Source: Halorussus lipolyticus (lineage in GTDB: Archaea > Halobacteriota > Halobacteria > Halobacteriales > Haladaptataceae). Taken from it: 64,000 bases of DNA. The stretch covers positions 744,001 through 808,000 of the forward strand of contig NZ_CP119804.1 in NCBI RefSeq assembly GCF_029338375.1, written 5' to 3'. Below are positions 26,243 through 34,904 of this stretch, in pieces. Numbering within the stretch: position 1 is the stretch's first letter; each line of letters opens with the position of its first letter. The position numbers and the translations under genes were made by a program. The notes below the pieces were generated by a model. It was not told the origin of the DNA. It was given only the letters and a program-made list of their open reading frames with translations, and made no database searches.

Positions 26243-26907
26243 CGGTCGTCCTCCTCGTCAGCGGTGGCGCGGCCGGTCTCGCCGGACCCGCCGAAAATCG
26301 CTTCGACCTCCTCGACGGTTCGCTCGACTCGCTGGCGGCGCTCGGTCTCGGGGTCGAGCCACGACCTGAGGCGGGCCACCAGCGGGAAGTCGGGTCCCGA
26401 CTCGTCGGCGAGGAGCGCAGACGCAATCGTGTCGTCGGTCCACCTGCCCGACCGAATCGCCCGGCGGGCCTCGGCGGGTTCGAGGTCGGCGGTCCGGGCG
26501 TAGGCGCTGGCCGCGGTCCGGGCGAGGTCGGCGCGGACCGCCCGGAAAGCCGCGTCGTCGCCCTTGCAGGCCATCTCGATTCGCTCGTCCAGCGACTGGC
26601 CGGTCAGAGTCCGGTCGGTCGCACTCACCGTCTCGGGCGGGTCGAGCGGTTCGGCGGTGTCGGGCGCGCTCTCGAATCTGCGGGCCGGGCCGTCGAGCGC
26701 GGGGGCGTCGGGCGACCCGGCGCGGGCGGCCCACGCGGCGTAGAGACCGACGACCGACCCGAGGACCAACAGCAGGCGCTCGGAACTTTGGGATTCGACG
26801 ACCGAAACGACCGCCGAGAGCGGGTCGGCGAGGCCGGGGACGGCGACGAGGGCCGCCGCGACGAGCGTCACGACGACGCCGAGACCGCCCAGCAGGCGAG
26901 CGCGCAT
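26239..26907 (-). CDS. DUF7269-like membrane protein
   Basis: 222 aa. Two helices lie near residues 5-30 and 42-62, followed by a soluble helical domain (LDERIEMACKGDDAAFRAVR, AEARRAIRSGRWTDDTIASA). Overlaps both neighbours by three or four bases, so it is translationally coupled between the transglutaminase and DUF58 genes. Its conserved place in such clusters suggests a structural part of the same complex. Confidence 0.8.
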   Translation of the reverse strand: MRARLLGGLGVVVTLVAAALVAVPGLADPLSAVVSVVESQSSERLLLVLGSVVGLYAAWAARAGSPDAPALDGPARRFESAPDTAEPLDPPETVSATDRTLTGQSLDERIEMACKGDDAAFRAVRADLARTAASAYARTADLEPAEARRAIRSGRWTDDTIASALLADESGPDFPLVARLRSWLDPETERRQRVERTVEEVEAIFGGSGETGRATADEEDDR

Positions 26908-29900
26908 CAGTCGTCACCTCCGAAGAAGTCGGCGATGGTGGGTCCGTTCGGCGATTCGGTTCGCTCGGGGTCGGCCCGGTCGGTCTCCTCGTGGCGCGCT
27001 CGCTCGATGTCCTCGATGGCCTCCTCGACTCGGGGGAGTCGGTCGTCCGGCGAGTGCGCGCCGTACTCCACGTCGCGGAAGGCGTCTCGGAGCGTGACGA
27101 CTGCGCCGGGCGGCAGGTCGTCCTCGCGGACCGCGTGGGTGGCGAGTTCGCCGGGGGTCATCGCGCCGGGCCGCCGAACCGAGACGGTCCGGAGGAAGGA
27201 GGTCCACGCGTCCCGGAGCGTTCGGTAGGACCGGTCTGCCGAGTCGTCGTCCGCTCGCGGCCCGGACTGCGCGCCGTCGCCAGCGAGGTCGGCAAGCGAC
27301 TGGCGACTGCTCTCGCGGACGGTTTCGAGGCGGTCGGCGAGCCACGCCCGGAATCTGGCCAGTAGCTCCCTCAGCGTGGTCTCGCCCGACCGGAGTTCGG
27401 CCAGCGCGTCGAGGAGGCGCTCGACGGCCCACGAGAGGCGGTCTGCTGTCCCGAACAGCGCCGCGACAGCGAGGTCCGGGAGCGCCCGAATCGCACCGAC
27501 GAGTGCCGCGACGGCCTGCCGGGGACCGATGCCAGCGCGGCGCGCTGTGAATCCGAGACCCCCGAGGACGAGGGCGGCCCCGCCGACGAGTCCCGCGAGG
27601 TTGACGAATAGGCCCGAGACGGTCGTCCGGCGGGTCTGGCCGCGGGCCGAGACCGCGATTTCGGCGCTCCCGCCGAAGGGGAGCGAGGCCGTCGCGGTGC
27701 CGTTGATGTCGGTCCGGTGCTTCGCGTCGCCGACCCGGACCTCCGCGTCGCTAATCGGTTCGCCGCCGTAGGTCGCGCTGACTTCGACGCCGGTTCCGGG
27801 GAGCGCGAGCGGGAGTTTCGGGTCGGCAGAGACTTCGAGTCTCGGGACGACCAGCGTCGTCTCGCCCTCGACGGAGCCTCGGGAGACGCCGACCGTGACG
27901 TTGCCCGGCGATTCGGGGAGTCGAACGCTGGCGCGGCCGTTCTTCCCGGTCGTGCCGACCGTCTCGCCGTCGAGGGTCACGTCGGCGTTCCGGACCGGGA
28001 CGCCCCGGACCGTCGCCGTCACGACGACTTCGCGTCCGGCTATCACGTCGCCGGAGACCGCGAGCGTGGCGTTCGTCACCAGCGAGTAGTCGGTGCCGTT
28101 GGTCTCGTTGCCGGGCGCGAGGTTGTGGGCCGGTACTGTGTCGTCCCCGAGGACAGTCTGTGGTTCGCCGTCCCCGAGACCGGTCGGCGGCGGACCCGCC
28201 AGCGAGAAGACACTGCCGAGGCCGACGGGCGGCCCGGACACTTCATATGAATGCTTAGGTATCGAAAACTGATTCTTAAAGGATTGTATCTGCGTGTCCG
28301 TCCTCGCGTTCGCGCCGTCGCCGTCACGCCTTCCGTCACCGCCGACTCGGATGTTCAGCGTCTCGGCGTAGGGGACCTGCCCGGTGACGGTCCCGTCAAC
28401 GTCGGTGACGCCGATACGCTCGCCGTTGAAGTAGACCGGCGCACGGCCGACGGCACTGGCGTTGTCGGTTATCGTGACCTCCACGACTGCGCCGGGGACC
28501 GGCGTCCGGTTGAGCGTCACGTCGTACCCGTTCGAGGAGCGGTCGCCGTCGCCCCCGCCCGAGTCGGCGGTGGTCGTCTCGCCGGGGGCCGCCGTGGTTG
28601 CCTCGTCACCGCTGGATTCGCCGGGGTCCTCGGTGGTCCGGGTGTCGTACTCGACGGGCGTCCCGGTTTCGGCGGCGGTCGTTCCCGACTCCGAGGAGGT
28701 GTCCTCGGCGGGGCTACCGCCGTCGCCGGGCGTAGTGGTCCCGAGGCCGGGCCGACCGCCCGCGTCCGTCGCCGAGAACATCTCGCCGGGGCTTCCGGAC
28801 TCGGCGTGGTCGTACTGGCTCGGGGGGTTCTGAGTCTGGTTCCCGAAGGCCTGTCGCTCGGACTGGAGGCGCTCTCGCCCCGGCGTCGGGTCGAACCGGA
28901 CCCATCCGACCTGCGGGAAGTAGGCCTCGACCCACGCGTGGGCGTTCATCCCCCGGACCTTGTAGGTGTTCGCCCCGACCTTCTGGCCGGTGGAGTAGCC
29001 AACGACGTATCGGGCCGGAATGTCCTGCGACCGGAGCATCACGGTCATCGCGGTGGCGAAGTACTCGCAGTAGCCCTGCTCCATCTCGAAAATGAACTCG
29101 GAGGCCACGTCTCCGCCGGAGGGTTTCGAGGCGTTCAGCGAGTAGTTCTTGTTCGCCTCCAGCCACGACTCGATGCGCGCGGCGGTTCCGTAGGGCGAGG
29201 AGGCCCCGTCGGTCAGGCGCTCGGTGAACTCGGCGAGGCGGGGGTCGGTGTCGTTCGGGAGCGCGGTGTACCGGCGCTCGACTTCGCTCGGGTAGTTCCG
29301 GCCCGCAGTCCGGAGGACGGTCGGGTCCCGCGGCGGCCGGTGGCTAACCCCCGAGTAGGTCGTCCCGGCGGGCACGGGGTTGTCGGTGACGAACGCGCGC
29401 TGGTCGGTCACGGACAGCGAGTCGGTCGCCGACTGGGAGACCGAATTGGCCTGCCAGACGGTCGGGAGCGACGACGCCGACTGACCGAGGGTGACGCGGT
29501 ACTCGACTCGCTGGCCTTGGATGCCCGCGCCCCTGATGGGGCCCGAGTAGGGTTGCCGGTCGCCCGACTTCTTCCACCCGGACCCGGTGTAGCTATCGTA
29601 GGCACCGGTCCGCCAGTAGGACGCCGAGGTGCTTCGCACCCGGAAGTGGACCTCGGCGTTCTGCGACCGGAAGGCGCTCCCGTTCTCGGCCAGCGACCCG
29701 CCGAGAGAGGTCTCCTCGCCCGGATTCAGCGCGCCGAGGTCGCCCCCGGAGCCGCCTGCTCCGCCGCCGCTCATCCCGCCGACGTTGACGTTCGGCGTCG
29801 GGACGACCGACCCGAGCGGGGTCCGGCCCAGTCCGGCACCCGAGACTGCGGGGACGACGGTGCCCGCCAACACGACCGCGAGGACGCAGAACACCGCGAG

Positions 29901-29966
29901 CGCGGCGCGAAGTCGGTCGCGGGACTGTTCGTCGGCGGGCAACAGCGGTGACGGCTTCTCGGACAT
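26907..29966 (-). CDS. Transglutaminase-like membrane protein with DUF4129 domain
   Basis: 1019 aa from ATG 29966; the open frame to 30107 lacks family support. An N-terminal anchor (residues 20-45) leads to an extracellular transglutaminase core. Its Cys is near residue 297 (QGYCEYFATAMTVMLRSQDI), His near 340 (NAHAWVEAYFPQ) and Asp near 358 (VRFDPTPG). A Thr/Glu/Gly-rich linker follows, then several carboxypeptidase-regulatory-like beta domains. A second membrane helix lies near 825, and the C-terminus (TPGELATHAVREDDL) is a DUF4129-type domain. Head of the four-gene operon. It probably modifies or cleaves surface proteins; the substrate is unknown. Confidence 0.88.
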   Translation of the reverse strand: MSEKPSPLLPADEQSRDRLRAALAVFCVLAVVLAGTVVPAVSGAGLGRTPLGSVVPTPNVNVGGMSGGGAGGSGGDLGALNPGEETSLGGSLAENGSAFRSQNAEVHFRVRSTSASYWRTGAYDSYTGSGWKKSGDRQPYSGPIRGAGIQGQRVEYRVTLGQSASSLPTVWQANSVSQSATDSLSVTDQRAFVTDNPVPAGTTYSGVSHRPPRDPTVLRTAGRNYPSEVERRYTALPNDTDPRLAEFTERLTDGASSPYGTAARIESWLEANKNYSLNASKPSGGDVASEFIFEMEQGYCEYFATAMTVMLRSQDIPARYVVGYSTGQKVGANTYKVRGMNAHAWVEAYFPQVGWVRFDPTPGRERLQSERQAFGNQTQNPPSQYDHAESGSPGEMFSATDAGGRPGLGTTTPGDGGSPAEDTSSESGTTAAETGTPVEYDTRTTEDPGESSGDEATTAAPGETTTADSGGGDGDRSSNGYDVTLNRTPVPGAVVEVTITDNASAVGRAPVYFNGERIGVTDVDGTVTGQVPYAETLNIRVGGDGRRDGDGANARTDTQIQSFKNQFSIPKHSYEVSGPPVGLGSVFSLAGPPPTGLGDGEPQTVLGDDTVPAHNLAPGNETNGTDYSLVTNATLAVSGDVIAGREVVVTATVRGVPVRNADVTLDGETVGTTGKNGRASVRLPESPGNVTVGVSRGSVEGETTLVVPRLEVSADPKLPLALPGTGVEVSATYGGEPISDAEVRVGDAKHRTDINGTATASLPFGGSAEIAVSARGQTRRTTVSGLFVNLAGLVGGAALVLGGLGFTARRAGIGPRQAVAALVGAIRALPDLAVAALFGTADRLSWAVERLLDALAELRSGETTLRELLARFRAWLADRLETVRESSRQSLADLAGDGAQSGPRADDDSADRSYRTLRDAWTSFLRTVSVRRPGAMTPGELATHAVREDDLPPGAVVTLRDAFRDVEYGAHSPDDRLPRVEEAIEDIERARHEETDRADPERTESPNGPTIADFFGGDD

Positions 29967-30202
29967 GGCGAGTTCGGGTTGTGGTCTGGGGGATGGTCCG
30001 CGAGGGTATCGACCGCAGGGGTGGACCGCGAGGCGGACCGCGGAGATTTGGTGTGAGTACGCACGACAACTGCGCGGAGACACGTAAAAAGATTGGTGGA
30101 AATACATAGTTAGAAATCCGACTACTGTCGCTCTCTCCCGTCACCAGAGCAGATATTTTCCCATTCTAGAAGATGGACAAACTAAAAAGAATATAAAAAT
30201 AA

Positions 30203-30211
30203 TACTTTTAC
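30203..30211 (+). promoter_or_regulatory. TATA-like box before a 37-codon gene
   Basis: TACTTTTAC ends an A/T-rich stretch and lies 28-29 bases before the ATG at 30236, the spacing of leaderless haloarchaeal genes. Confidence 0.4.
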
Positions 30212-30235
30212 TCGTCGGATGACAACCGTGGCGTG

Positions 30236-30349
30236 ATGCTCGGAGAAACCATCGCCGGAATCGTAGAAGACGGTACCGTAAGTGACCGACAACTCCTGCT
30301 GGGCCTCGTCGTCGTCTGTGCGGTTGGCGTTATCAAGGCCGGGAAGTGA
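30236..30349 (+). CDS. 37-aa single-helix membrane peptide
   Basis: The product begins MLGETIAGIVEDGTVSDRQ and continues with one hydrophobic helix (LLLGLVVVCAVGVI) ending in KAGK. TATA spacing supports a leaderless transcript. The acidic head and C-terminal Lys pair suggest an N-out or N-in anchored micropeptide. I do not recognise a family. It sits between the transglutaminase operon (divergent) and an acetyltransferase gene (convergent). Confidence 0.6.
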   Translation: MLGETIAGIVEDGTVSDRQLLLGLVVVCAVGVIKAGK

Positions 30350-30380
30350 CGCCACCTCGCTCGGCAGTCCCGAAACGGAT

Positions 30381-30833
30381 TCACGACAGCGATTTCTCCA
30401 TCTCGACGTGGGGAATCCCGGCCTCCTCGAACTCGTCGCTGGTGGTCTCGTAGCCGAGTTTTCGATACATCCCTTCGACGGGGGTCTGGGCGTGCATGGT
30501 CAGCATCGAGAGGCCCCTGTCGTCGGCGATGGCTTCGAGTTCGGCCACGAGTTCGCTCCCGATTCCCTCCCCGCGGTGGGGTTCCAGCACCGCGATGCGT
30601 TCGAGTTTGCCGACGCCGTCCTCGATTTCCCGCAGTCGGCCCGCCCCGACCGGCGTCGAATCGTCCTCGGCATCTCGATAGGCGACGACGTGGGCGGCCT
30701 CGTCGTCCTTCCCGTCGATTTCCAGCGCCTCGGGGACGCCCTGCTCCTCGACGAAGACGCTTCGCCGGACTTCGAGGGCGTCGGCCTCCTCGGCGTCGGT
30801 TTCGGCCCGACAGACTCGGTAGTGGTAGTTCAT
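30381..30833 (-). CDS. GNAT family N-acetyltransferase
   Basis: 150 aa. The acetyl-CoA binding loop is LEPHRGEGIGSELVAELEAI, preceded by LERIAVL. The N-terminal VRRSVFVEEQGVPEALEIDG is typical of the ElaA/YjcF-like branch of GNAT enzymes. ATG 30833 gives the family start (MNYHYRVCRAE). The substrate is unknown. Confidence 0.9.
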   Translation of the reverse strand: MNYHYRVCRAETDAEEADALEVRRSVFVEEQGVPEALEIDGKDDEAAHVVAYRDAEDDSTPVGAGRLREIEDGVGKLERIAVLEPHRGEGIGSELVAELEAIADDRGLSMLTMHAQTPVEGMYRKLGYETTSDEFEEAGIPHVEMEKSLS

Positions 30834-30913
30834 CGGTCGGGTTACCTGTCGCACCGGCCTGAACGTTTCGGAACGAGAAATTTTTGGCTTCGGCGGTCGA
30901 ATCGCCCGGCGCG

Positions 30914-31030
30914 ATGTCTGACTTCGAGACTTACACCTGTGAGAACTGCGGTGACGAGTTCAAGGCGCACGAGAGCGCAAACGCCGCCGAAAACGGGTAC
31001 TGTAGTCCGAAGTGCCAGACGACGGCGTAG
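30914..31030 (+). CDS. 38-aa zinc-finger micropeptide
   Basis: Encodes MSDFETYTCENCGDEFKAHE, then residues ending YCSPKCQTTA. Two cysteine pairs, CxxC and CxxxC (CENC and CSPKC), predict one zinc site, as in small haloarchaeal zinc-finger proteins. A TATA-like GAAATTTTTGG lies about 33 bases upstream of the ATG. The role could be nucleic acid or protein binding. Confidence 0.75.
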   Translation: MSDFETYTCENCGDEFKAHESANAAENGYCSPKCQTTA

Positions 31031-31073
31031 TTCGCTGTCGGAATCGGTCGAACCGAGTCCGATTTTTTGGTCG

Positions 31074-32567
31074 TTACTCGCTGGGACTGTAGTTCGGAGC
31101 CTCGTCGGTAATCATCACGTCGTGGGGGTGGCCCTCGGTCTGGCCCGCCGAGGAGACCCGGATGAACTCCGAACGCTCCTTGAACGCCGGAATCGTCTCC
31201 GCGCCGACGTAGCCCATGCCCGACTGCATCCCGCCGACGAGTTGGTGGAGTTCGCTTTCGAGGCTTCCCTTGTAGGGTTCGGCGGCCTCGACGCCCTCGG
31301 GGACGTATTCTTCCTCCTCGTCGGGTTCGTCCTTGAGGTATCGGTCGCCGTCGCCGGACTGCATCGCTCCGACTGACCCCATGCCGCGGTACTGCTTGTA
31401 CTTCTTGCCGTCAACCGTGATGACCCGGCCGGGCGCTTCGTCGGTGCCCGCGAAGTAGGACCCGAGCATCACGGCGTCGGCACCCGCCGCGATTGCTTTG
31501 ATGGCGTCGCCGGAGTACCGGATGCCACCGTCGGCGATGACCGGCACGTCGTGTTCGGCGGCCACGTCGGCGGTCTCTGCGACCGCGGTAATCTGGGGCA
31601 TGCCCGCGCCGGAGACGACTCGCGTCGTACAGATGGACCCCGGACCGATACCGACCTTGATGCCGTCGGCGAAGTCCACGATGTCCTCGGCGGCCTCGCG
31701 GGTGCCGACGTTGCCGACCACCACGTCGGCCTCGACCGACTCGCGGATTTCCCGCGCGCCCTCGATGACGTTGCGGTTGTGGGCGTGAGCGCAGTCGATG
31801 AACAGCACGTCCGCGCCGGCCTCGTCCACGGCGACGGCGCGGTCCGTCTCGAAGGGACCGACCGCGGCCCCGACCAGCAGGTGGCCGTTGTCGTCGCGGG
31901 CGGCGTCACCGTACTCTCTGCGCTGGAGGATGCCCTGCATGGTGACGAGGCCCGTGAGTCGCTCGTCGTCGTCCACGATGGGGACGCGCTCGATTTTGTG
32001 TTCGTACATCAGTTCGAGGGCCTCGCGCGGGGTCACGTCCTCGCCGGCCGTGACAACCTCGTCGGTCATGGCCTCGCGCACCTCGTCGCTCTCGCCGACT
32101 TCGAGGTAGGGCCGGATGTCGGTACCCGAGATGATTCCGAGTACTTGGTCGTCGTCATCGATGACCGGCGCGCCCGAGACACCCTTTCGGTCCATCATCG
32201 CGTCCACTTCGCGGACGGTCTGCTCGGGGTCGGCGGTCACGACGTCGCGGATGACGAGTTCGTCCGCGCGCTTGACTCGCTCGACTTCGGCGACCACTTC
32301 GTCCACGTCCATGTTCCGGTGGAGGACGCCCAGACCACCCTGTCGAGCCATGGCGATGGCCATCTGGCTCTCGGTCACGGTGTCCATCGCGGCGGACAGA
32401 ATCGGGACGTTCAACTCGACGTTGGTCGAGACGCGAGTCGAAACGTCGGCCTCGTCGGGTTCGACGCGGCTCTCTTTCGGTCGCAGAAGTACGTCGTCGA
32501 ACGTCAGCGCCTCCGGTACGCGGAGTTTGTCGGTGAACGCTCCCGTCCGGTCAGAATCTCTCTCCAT
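31074..32567 (-). CDS. guaB: IMP dehydrogenase
   Basis: 497 aa. Oxidises IMP to XMP with NAD, the committed step of GMP synthesis. The catalytic Cys is C313 in [11 protein letters not shown]. Two CBS domains occupy about 105-215 (for example [20 protein letters not shown]). The flap region includes [13 protein letters not shown]. The ATG at 32567 matches the family start ([20 protein letters not shown]). Single gene. Confidence 0.97.
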   Translation of the reverse strand: MERDSDRTGAFTDKLRVPEALTFDDVLLRPKESRVEPDEADVSTRVSTNVELNVPILSAAMDTVTESQMAIAMARQGGLGVLHRNMDVDEVVAEVERVKRADELVIRDVVTADPEQTVREVDAMMDRKGVSGAPVIDDDDQVLGIISGTDIRPYLEVGESDEVREAMTDEVVTAGEDVTPREALELMYEHKIERVPIVDDDERLTGLVTMQGILQRREYGDAARDDNGHLLVGAAVGPFETDRAVAVDEAGADVLFIDCAHAHNRNVIEGAREIRESVEADVVVGNVGTREAAEDIVDFADGIKVGIGPGSICTTRVVSGAGMPQITAVAETADVAAEHDVPVIADGGIRYSGDAIKAIAAGADAVMLGSYFAGTDEAPGRVITVDGKKYKQYRGMGSVGAMQSGDGDRYLKDEPDEEEEYVPEGVEAAEPYKGSLESELHQLVGGMQSGMGYVGAETIPAFKERSEFIRVSSAGQTEGHPHDVMITDEAPNYSPSE

Positions 32568-32822
32568 GTAAGGCGAACGTAGCGCCCCGTCAAAAACGTT
32601 GCGAGATTCTGCAACCTTTACCAGTCAGTGACACACCGATATGCACGGTCGTGTAATATCCCACCCGGCTTCCATGTCAATACGAGTATTCGAAAGTAGT
32701 AGAAATCGGGCGGTTATAAATCACCATTCGAACCCGAGTATTAGAATCAAATCTACGATTTTCTGTTGATTGGGGTTGTCTCTCACGCAACGTTTATGCT
32801 GAAAAACCGTCTTTTGTCTAAC

Positions 32823-33044
32823 ATGGACTCTACCAGTCCCATCGCCGCGTGTATTGCAGGTCAGACGAGTGCTGACTCCGCGAACTCCTGCAAACCGATT
32901 TTTGCGATGGGACTCCTTACACTGGTAGAGAATCTATTCGTGGGACGACGATGGGATTTCGACGCCAACCCACCAGTCGGCGACCATCGTAGGTACCGCG
33001 AGTATCACTACCGTTCGGCCGGTGGTTACGGCCGCGCCAGCTAG
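32823..33044 (+). CDS. 73-aa cysteine-containing small protein, unknown
   Basis: Begins MDSTSPIAACIAGQTSADSA, then NSCKPIFAMGLLTLVENLF, and ends in a Tyr/Arg/Gly-rich tail. TATA-like CGTTTATGC at 32791-32799 lies about 28 bases before this ATG, supporting a leaderless gene; ATG 32796 would be too close to it. The stop is 6 bases before the DUF5794 gene, so the two may share a transcript. Composition differs from its neighbours. I do not recognise a family. Confidence 0.5.
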   Translation: MDSTSPIAACIAGQTSADSANSCKPIFAMGLLTLVENLFVGRRWDFDANPPVGDHRRYREYHYRSAGGYGRAS

Positions 33045-33050
33045 TGTCCA

Positions 33051-33989
33051 ATGAGTAGCTCACAGCATCCAGTCGCGCTCCGCTTAGAGCGACAGGTAGG
33101 CGGCGCGACCAAGTTGCTCGCCACGGTCATGGGCCTCCCGTTGGTAGACGGCATCTTCCCGGCGCTGGTCCTCGCGGGCGGCGTCGATAGCATCGCCGGC
33201 ATGTTGCAGGTCGGCTTGCTGGTCTTCGGCGGGAGCGCAACCGTCGCGGTCATCCTCGCCGAGATGGACGGGACTCCTCGCCAACAGGCGGCGTCCGTGC
33301 TGACCGTCGGCGTCGGCATCGTCGCGCTCGCGGCGGTCGAAGCCGCGTTCGCGCCGACCATCGAGAGCGTCCTCCGGCCCGAGACGTTCAAGCGCTTCGC
33401 CGCGCTGGTCATGCTGGCCATCGCCGCCAAAACCGCGAGTTCTCGAATCGGCGAATATCTGCCCGGTCCGGGCGTCATCGTCGGCCTCGGGATGATAGCC
33501 AGCTTCCAACCCTCCGGCTTCGAGTTGGCCGTGGTCGATTACGGCCTCATCCTGCGCGCCACGGCGGCCGCCGCGACCGGCGTCGCGTTCGCCCTCGCCG
33601 TCGCGCTGACCTCGCCGTGGCTCCGCGGCGTCGTGGACATCGACCGCTTCCGCTTCGGGAGCGCCGTCGCACTTGGCGTCCTGCCCCTGAGCCTGCTGGG
33701 TCTCGCCCCCGGCAACGCCCCGCTGGCGGTGCTGGCGGTCACGAGCCTCCTCGCGTTCGACCCCAACTCGGCCGAGGACCCGGACGCAGAGAGCGACGAC
33801 GACCCCGCCGAGGAGACCGCGGCCACCGAGGCGATGAACGCTGACGCCGCGGACGCGGCCGACACCGCCCCGAGTTCGGACGGCACGCAGGCGGTCGCCA
33901 CCGATGGCTCGGGCGGCTCTGAGACCGACGACGCGGGCTACGGTTACCCCGGCGAGGAGGACGGCGACGAGCGCGAACCGTGGCTGTAG
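33051..33989 (+). CDS. DUF5794 family membrane protein
   Basis: 312 aa. Seven or eight hydrophobic segments fill the first 235 residues (for example LPLVDGIFPALVLAGGVDSI). The last 75 residues are an acidic disordered tail. The N-terminus HPVALRLERQVGGATKLLAT fits DUF5794, a conserved haloarchaeal family without known function, which is commonly followed by DUF5795 as here. Confidence 0.85.
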   Translation: MSSSQHPVALRLERQVGGATKLLATVMGLPLVDGIFPALVLAGGVDSIAGMLQVGLLVFGGSATVAVILAEMDGTPRQQAASVLTVGVGIVALAAVEAAFAPTIESVLRPETFKRFAALVMLAIAAKTASSRIGEYLPGPGVIVGLGMIASFQPSGFELAVVDYGLILRATAAAATGVAFALAVALTSPWLRGVVDIDRFRFGSAVALGVLPLSLLGLAPGNAPLAVLAVTSLLAFDPNSAEDPDAESDDDPAEETAATEAMNADAADAADTAPSSDGTQAVATDGSGGSETDDAGYGYPGEEDGDEREPWL

Positions 33990-34082
33990 TTGCAGTCTGA
34001 TTCTTGATTGTCTTGTTTCCGCGAGGCTCCTCGGCGTCCGGAGACGGGAAGGCTTACCCCGGCGGACCCGCTTTCGTAGGAT

Positions 34083-34310
34083 ATGGCCGACAACCGCGTC
34101 GTGCAGGGTCGCATGGTGACGCCGAAGGCTCTCGCCGAGATAATCGAGGGCGAGGACGTGATGGACGCCGAGTCCATCGAAGACACCGACCGCGAGTGCC
34201 CGGACTGCGGCGAGGACGTACTGGAGGTCGGGTACATGCCGAGCGTGACCGAGTTCGTCACCGGCTGGAAGTGCCAAGAGTGTGATTGGTCAGATACCGA
34301 CCGAGAATAA
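34083..34310 (+). CDS. DUF5795 family zinc-ribbon protein
   Basis: 75 aa. Starts MADNRVVQGRMVTPKALAEI and has two CxxC pairs, CPDCGED and CQECDWS, forming a zinc ribbon. Conserved neighbour of DUF5794 in haloarchaea. Function is unknown; it may bind nucleic acid or protein. Confidence 0.85.
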   Translation: MADNRVVQGRMVTPKALAEIIEGEDVMDAESIEDTDRECPDCGEDVLEVGYMPSVTEFVTGWKCQECDWSDTDRE

Positions 34311-34351
34311 ATCGAAACCCCTTTAGTGCGAATGGACCAACGAATGCCTGC

Positions 34352-34531
34352 GGGGTCGTGGCCAAGTCAGGGATGGCGACTGACTCCAGAGGCTACGCGC
34401 CCGGGACGAAACTCCAGCTGATATACCGAGCGGCCGACTGATCATCGGTCCGCGACGACGACCCTCTGGAGTTCCGAGGCGCACACACCGGAGATATCAG
34501 TCGATCGGGGGTTCAAATCCCTCCGACCCCA
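34352..34531 (+). tRNA. tRNA-Trp(CCA) with intron of about 105 bases
   Basis: Exon 1 starts GGGGTCGTGGCCAAGTCAGG, with D-stem GCCA/TGGC, anticodon stem ACTGA and anticodon CCA at 34386-34388. The intron runs from about 34390 to 34495 and its core helix CCAGAGG/CCTCTGG joins the splice region. Exon 2 resumes with TCAGT, T-arm GGGGGTTCAAATCCCTC and acceptor CGACCCC, discriminator A34531. Haloarchaeal tRNA-Trp genes are known for an intron that acts as a box C/D methylation guide on its own precursor. Exact splice sites are uncertain by a base or two. Confidence 0.95.
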
Positions 34532-34600
34532 CTAACTTTTACCGCGAGTAAAACGGCGAGCAGTTCATCTGCTCGCCAAAGCACGAGCGGTAAATCGTGA

Positions 34601-34618
34601 TCGGAGGAGGATTTGAAC
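34601..34618. repeat. Degraded copy of the tRNA-Trp T-arm (inverted)
   Basis: TCGGAGGAGGATTTGAAC is the reverse complement of the tRNA end GTTCAAATCCCTCCGA with a 2-base insertion. It is followed by GAGGCAAG, the same word found beside the tRNA-Lys copies. Confidence 0.6.
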
Positions 34619-34669
34619 GAGGCAAGAGGCATGCCCGCGCAACGAAGTGAGCAGGAATCTCTTGCCGTA

Positions 34670-34692
34670 GTTCACAATCCCTCCGACCCCAC
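34670..34692. repeat. Degraded copy of the tRNA-Trp 3' end (direct)
   Basis: GTTCACAATCCCTCCGACCC followed by CCA repeats the tRNA end GTTCAAATCCCTCCGACCCCA with two extra bases. The sequence after it again resembles what follows the real tRNA, so a unit of about 160 bp is tandemly duplicated. Confidence 0.7.
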
Positions 34693-34867
34693 TTTTCGAG
34701 GCGAACTACGCTACGAGTAGCTCGTCTGCTCGCCGCACTGTGGGCCGTGAAAACGTGATAGGAGGATTACTGTCGTTCGAAATCTTCGACCCTGACCGAC
34801 GGAACTGCCCGAAAATATATGATTCTGACACATTGGGCGTTATCTGAACTTTCTTGCAGAGGACAGC

Positions 34868-34879
34868 AATTCTTAAACC
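34868..34879 (+). promoter_or_regulatory. TATA-like box of lanM
   Basis: AATTCTTAAACC is centred about 31 bases before the ATG at 34905, indicating a leaderless lanM transcript and fixing the start codon. Confidence 0.5.
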
Positions 34880-34904
34880 CGTCACTCGTAGGATACTGCA
34901 CAGA

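Larger units (their letters stand above)
34532..34904. other. Gene-free region between tRNA-Trp and lanM, with degraded tRNA copies and hairpins
   Basis: It holds a perfect hairpin GGCGAGCAG-TTCAT-CTGCTCGCC (34555-34577) and a smaller one TTTTAC-CGCGA-GTAAAA (34537-34553), the latter suited to ending the tRNA transcript. Two degraded copies of the tRNA 3' end and a tandem second version of the hairpin block follow. The lanM promoter lies at its right end. No ORF is credible. Confidence 0.7.

Noticed and set aside
28251..29951. 566-codon plus-strand frame opposite the transglutaminase gene
   Set aside because: The minus strand carries the transglutaminase catalytic triad and export anchor; the plus product has no family features.
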